A stretch of DNA of 55,161 nucleotides, taken from NCBI GenBank assembly GCA_045531205.1, contig JAZSDN010000065.1, positions 1 to 55,161 of the forward strand. Direction: 5' to 3'. The position numbers and the translations under genes were made by a program. Below, one piece after another: positions 52,231 to 55,161 of the stretch. The notes beneath the pieces were generated by a model. It did not search any database. It had not been told where the DNA came from and was given only the letters and a program-made list of their open reading frames with translations. The stretch comes from JAZNQL01 sp045531205. Lineage in GTDB: Bacteria; Bacillota; Clostridia; UMGS1883; UMGS1540. The stretch's first letter is position 1. Each line of letters starts with the position of its first letter.

Positions 52231-53325
52231 ATGAGCGGAACAACCTTTCTTTTCTCTTTTGTAGTTTCTTTTCTGGTAGCATTTTTATCAACACCGTTTG
52301 TTAAAAATTTTGCCATAAAAATAGGGGCGGTTGACGTTCCTGACCACAAAAGACGTATTCATACAAAAAAGACTCCAAGACTTGGCGGTCTTGCAATATT
52401 TTACGGTTTTGCCGTAAGTGTACTGCTTTTTTGCAAAATTGATAAAGCGGTGCAGGGTATAATTTTAGGAAGTATTATTATAGTTATACTCGGTATAATT
52501 GACGATGTTAAACAGCTCAGCGCAAAAGTTAAACTGCCGTTTCAGATACTAGCGGCACTTGTTGTAGCCCTTCACGGGGTAAGAATATCAGTTCTTACTG
52601 TGCCTGAATTTATTGTGGCAGAAGGTGTTTTAAGTCTTGACTGGATATCATATCCTCTTACAATTTTGTGGATAGTAGGAGTAACAAATGCTGTAAATCT
52701 TATAGATGGAATGGATGGTCTTGCCGCAGGAGTAAGCTCTATTGCATCAATGTCGCTTTTCTGCATTTCGCTTATAATAGGTGATGGAGCAGTAGCGGTT
52801 TTAACAGCGGCTTTAGCAGGAGCTTGTTTTGGCTTTTTGCCATTTAATTTTAACCCCGCAAAAATATTTATGGGGGATACTGGTGCAACCTTTTTGGGCT
52901 TTATTCTTGCATCTGTATCAATGGTAGGTTTGTTTAAAAGCTATGCAATTATAAGCTTTGCAGTTCCGTTTTTAGTACTCGGACTTCCTATTTTTGATAC
53001 AGGCTTTGCGATTATAAGAAGAATAGCAAACAGAAAACCTATTATGGAAGCAGATGGCGAGCATATACACCATAAGCTTTTGGGAATGGGTTTTTCGCAA
53101 AAGAAAACCGCACTCATACTTTATCTTATAAGCACTGTGCTTGGTATCAGTGCCATAGTATTGATAAGCAGCGGCCCTTTAAGAGCGGCAATTTTAATAG
53201 GAGCAATACTTGTAGTAATGCTTATTGCCTCAAGAGGGATTATTATGGATAAAAAAACTGAAAACGAAAATAATGAAGAAGCTGATTTACAAGCGGAAGA
53301 AAACAAGGAGGAGCAAAATGATTAA
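52231..53325 (+). CDS. Undecaprenyl-phosphate GlcNAc-1-phosphate transferase (TagO/WecA-like)
   Basis: This 364-residue membrane enzyme with about ten helices starts wall teichoic acid or similar polymer synthesis by moving GlcNAc-1-P to undecaprenyl phosphate. It shows DHKRRIHTKKTPRLGG, IIDDVKQL (the DD pair), NLIDGMDGLAAG, FNFNPAKIFMGDTGA and the HIHHKLL cytoplasmic loop that distinguishes TagO/WecA. The last 30 residues are very acidic (ENENNEEADLQAEENKEEQ). It overlaps the epimerase gene by eight bases. Confidence 0.92.
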   Translation: MSGTTFLFSFVVSFLVAFLSTPFVKNFAIKIGAVDVPDHKRRIHTKKTPRLGGLAIFYGFAVSVLLFCKIDKAVQGIILGSIIIVILGIIDDVKQLSAKVKLPFQILAALVVALHGVRISVLTVPEFIVAEGVLSLDWISYPLTILWIVGVTNAVNLIDGMDGLAAGVSSIASMSLFCISLIIGDGAVAVLTAALAGACFGFLPFNFNPAKIFMGDTGATFLGFILASVSMVGLFKSYAIISFAVPFLVLGLPIFDTGFAIIRRIANRKPIMEADGEHIHHKLLGMGFSQKKTALILYLISTVLGISAIVLISSGPLRAAILIGAILVVMLIASRGIIMDKKTENENNEEADLQAEENKEEQND

Positions 53326-54460
53326 AGTTATGGCAGTTTTCGGCACAAGACCCGAAGCTATAAAAATGGCACCCTTAGTACATTGCCTTAAAAAAGAAAA
53401 GAGAATTGATACAAAGGTATGCGTTACAGCACAGCACAGACAGATGCTTGATTCTGTGCTTGATATATTCAATATAAAACCCGATTACGACCTTGATATT
53501 ATGAAAGACCGTCAAACACTTTGCGGAATTACCACAAGAGTTTTAGAGGGTATGGATGAAGTATTAAAAAAAGAAAATCCTGATATTGTACTCGTTCACG
53601 GAGATACAAGCACAGCCTTTGTAAGTGCACTTGCTGCATTTTATAATAATACAAACGTAGGACACGTTGAAGCAGGTCTTCGTACCTACGATAAGTGGTC
53701 GCCTTTCCCCGAAGAAATGAACAGAAACTTAATAGGAAAGTTAAGCGACCTGCATTTTTCACCCACCTTTTTAAATAAAGACAACCTTTTAAAAGAAAAC
53801 ATTGGTGAAGAAAAAATATATGTAACAGGCAACACAGTTATTGATGCAATAAAAACAACCGTTCAGGAAGGTTATGAGTTTGAAAACGAAGAACTCCGCA
53901 AAATTCCCTGGAAAGAAAAAAGAATTATACTTATGACTGCTCATCGCCGTGAAAATTTGGGCGAGCCTTTGTATAATATTACAAGAGCGGTAAGAAAAAT
54001 AGTAGAAGATTTCCCCGATGTTGAGGTTGTATACCCCGTACACTTAAACCCCGCAGTACAAAATGTTGCAAAAGAGGTTTTAGGCGGACACGACAGAATA
54101 CATCTTATAGAGCCTATTGGTGTTACAGAGCTTCATAACGCTATGCACCTTTCGTATATGATAATGACAGACTCGGGCGGACTTCAGGAAGAAGCACCTT
54201 CTTTAGGAAAACCTGTTTTAGTCCTCCGAACAGAAACAGAACGCCCAGAAGCCGTACAGGCAGGCACAGTTAAAATAGCAGGCGTTGACGAGGATGTTAT
54301 TTATAACGAAGCAAAAACACTTCTGTGCGAAAAAGAAGCTTATGACAAAATGGCAAAAGCAGTTAACCCTTACGGCGACGGACTTGCATCCGAAAGAATA
54401 AGAGATGCCATTTTACACGCTTTTGGCGAAATAAAAGAACGTCCTGCAGACTTTAAATAA
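53318..54460 (+). CDS. UDP-N-acetylglucosamine 2-epimerase, non-hydrolysing (MnaA/WecB-like)
   Basis: This 380-residue enzyme interconverts UDP-GlcNAc and UDP-ManNAc. It shows GTRPEAIKMAPL (8-19), LVHGDTSTAF, HVEAGLRTYD, TAHRRENLG and DSGGLQEEAPSLGKPVLVLR...TERPE. The ATG at 53318 follows AAGGAGG (53305-53311). Coupling to the TagO-like gene fits teichoic-acid linkage-unit synthesis (GlcNAc then ManNAc). CapG, which would complete the CapE/CapF pathway of the capsule operon, belongs to the same family, so this enzyme might serve both. Confidence 0.93.
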   Translation: MIKVMAVFGTRPEAIKMAPLVHCLKKEKRIDTKVCVTAQHRQMLDSVLDIFNIKPDYDLDIMKDRQTLCGITTRVLEGMDEVLKKENPDIVLVHGDTSTAFVSALAAFYNNTNVGHVEAGLRTYDKWSPFPEEMNRNLIGKLSDLHFSPTFLNKDNLLKENIGEEKIYVTGNTVIDAIKTTVQEGYEFENEELRKIPWKEKRIILMTAHRRENLGEPLYNITRAVRKIVEDFPDVEVVYPVHLNPAVQNVAKEVLGGHDRIHLIEPIGVTELHNAMHLSYMIMTDSGGLQEEAPSLGKPVLVLRTETERPEAVQAGTVKIAGVDEDVIYNEAKTLLCEKEAYDKMAKAVNPYGDGLASERIRDAILHAFGEIKERPADFK

Positions 54461-54472
54461 GGAAGACCTTTT

Positions 54473-55161
54473 ATGAAAGAAATATTGATAAACAAAAACG
54501 ATTCGGGGCAAAGGCTTGATTCTTTTTTAAAAAAGCTTATGCCTTCTGCACCCATATCGCTTGTTTATAAGTATATCCGCACAAACAAAATAAAGCTTAA
54601 CGGCAAAAAGAAGCAGGGCGATACACGACTTTTTGAAGGGGATATTATAAAATACTTCGGTGACGAAACCCTTCTTTTAAAGCCTGAATTTACACCTTGT
54701 AAATACAGTCTTGACGTGGTATATGAAGATGATAATATAATAGTCGTAAATAAACCAGCAGGGCTTTTGTGCCAAAGCGATAAAAATCACAAAAACACTC
54801 TTTCGGAATATATAAAAAGCTATTTTTATGAAAAAGGGATATATGACCCCGAAAAAGAAAATTCATTTTCTCCTGCCCTTTCAAACAGGCTTGACACAAA
54901 TACAGAAGGACTTGTCCTGGCAGGAAAAAATGCCGAAAGTCAGCGTATGTTAAATCAAAAGATAAAAAACCGTGAGATACGCAGATTTTATGTTTGCAAG
55001 GTTGATAAGCTTCCTGAAAGACAAAGCGGTAAAATAACGGCAAAGCTTTTGAAGGATGAAAAGACAAACAAAACAAAAATTTCGGCTGACGGGGTTACGG
55101 CAGAAACTCATTATAAAGTAATAGACAAAGAAAAACAAATTATTGAGGCAGAAATAATAAC
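54473..55161 (+). CDS. RluA-family pseudouridine synthase (partial, runs off the window)
   Basis: An open frame with AAGGAAG before ATG 54473 continues to the window edge (229 codons). It begins with an S4 RNA-binding domain (RLDSFLKKLMP...IRTNKIKLNGKK). The catalytic domain follows, with YEDDNIIVVNKPAGLLC and SNRLDTNTEGLVL, in which Asp is the catalytic residue of the RLDxxTxG motif. It should modify a uridine in rRNA or tRNA. It lies 12 bases after the epimerase and may share its transcript. Confidence 0.9.
   Translation, partial: MKEILINKNDSGQRLDSFLKKLMPSAPISLVYKYIRTNKIKLNGKKKQGDTRLFEGDIIKYFGDETLLLKPEFTPCKYSLDVVYEDDNIIVVNKPAGLLCQSDKNHKNTLSEYIKSYFYEKGIYDPEKENSFSPALSNRLDTNTEGLVLAGKNAESQRMLNQKIKNREIRRFYVCKVDKLPERQSGKITAKLLKDEKTNKTKISADGVTAETHYKVIDKEKQIIEAEII

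Overview
The window reads as chromosome of a low-GC, spore-forming anaerobic member of the Clostridia, probably a gut commensal. The evidence is a cotJA-cotJB-cotJC spore-coat operon, AAGGAGG-type ribosome sites with sigma-A promoters at 17-base spacing, CCA-encoding tRNA genes, ferredoxin-type enzymes, and a sugar-kinase/sugar-acid gene content typical of glycan feeders. I cannot name a genus from sequence alone.

Left part (1-12.9 kb): the last codons of a regulator; an N-acetylhexosamine 1-kinase (nahK) with an SDR oxidoreductase; a secreted two-repeat protein followed by a 49-residue peptide gene; about 700 bases of non-coding DNA made of arrays of tiny hairpins with repeated heptamer linkers; a five-gene tRNA operon on the minus strand (Val-Asp-Phe-Gly-Cys); a UPF0371 protein with an EamA exporter; D-Ala-D-Ala ligase; an aldo/keto reductase; and a 675-residue putative glycoside hydrolase behind an unusually structured leader.

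Middle (12.9-38.4 kb, all minus): one long capsule/exopolysaccharide operon of 21 genes, driven by a near-consensus promoter at 38329-38357 and ended by a terminator at about 12867-12896. It starts with a PglC-like phosphoglycosyl transferase and ends with a Wzx flippase and CapE/CapF-like UDP-sugar enzymes. It includes four glycosyltransferases, an EpsG-type polymerase, three ATP-grasp sugar-transfer proteins, a pyruvyl transferase with its ferredoxin-type partner, a UDP-GlcNAc 4-epimerase and a UDP-sugar dehydrogenase with two asparagine-synthetase-like amide-forming proteins (one frameshifted), an aldolase/2-hydroxyacid dehydrogenase pair, and a fused nucleotidyltransferase-GHMP kinase. Together they suggest a polymer with amidated or N-acylated uronic acid residues and an L-FucNAc or L-pneumosamine residue.

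Right part (38.4-55.2 kb): a three-gene plus-strand operon (ATC-hydrolase-like protein, ceramidase-like protein, NagB-like protein) with an AraC regulator. Next comes a compact AraC-controlled catabolic island (enolase-superfamily dehydratase, UlaG-like lactonase, SDR, RraA-like protein, GH42-like glycosidase) that looks like a complete oxidative sugar-acid route. The island lies between two exact 66-base copies of the 3' end of cotJC, which suggests it was inserted there. Then follow cotJABC, trpS, tagO/wecA-like and mnaA/wecB-like genes, and a pseudouridine synthase cut by the window edge.
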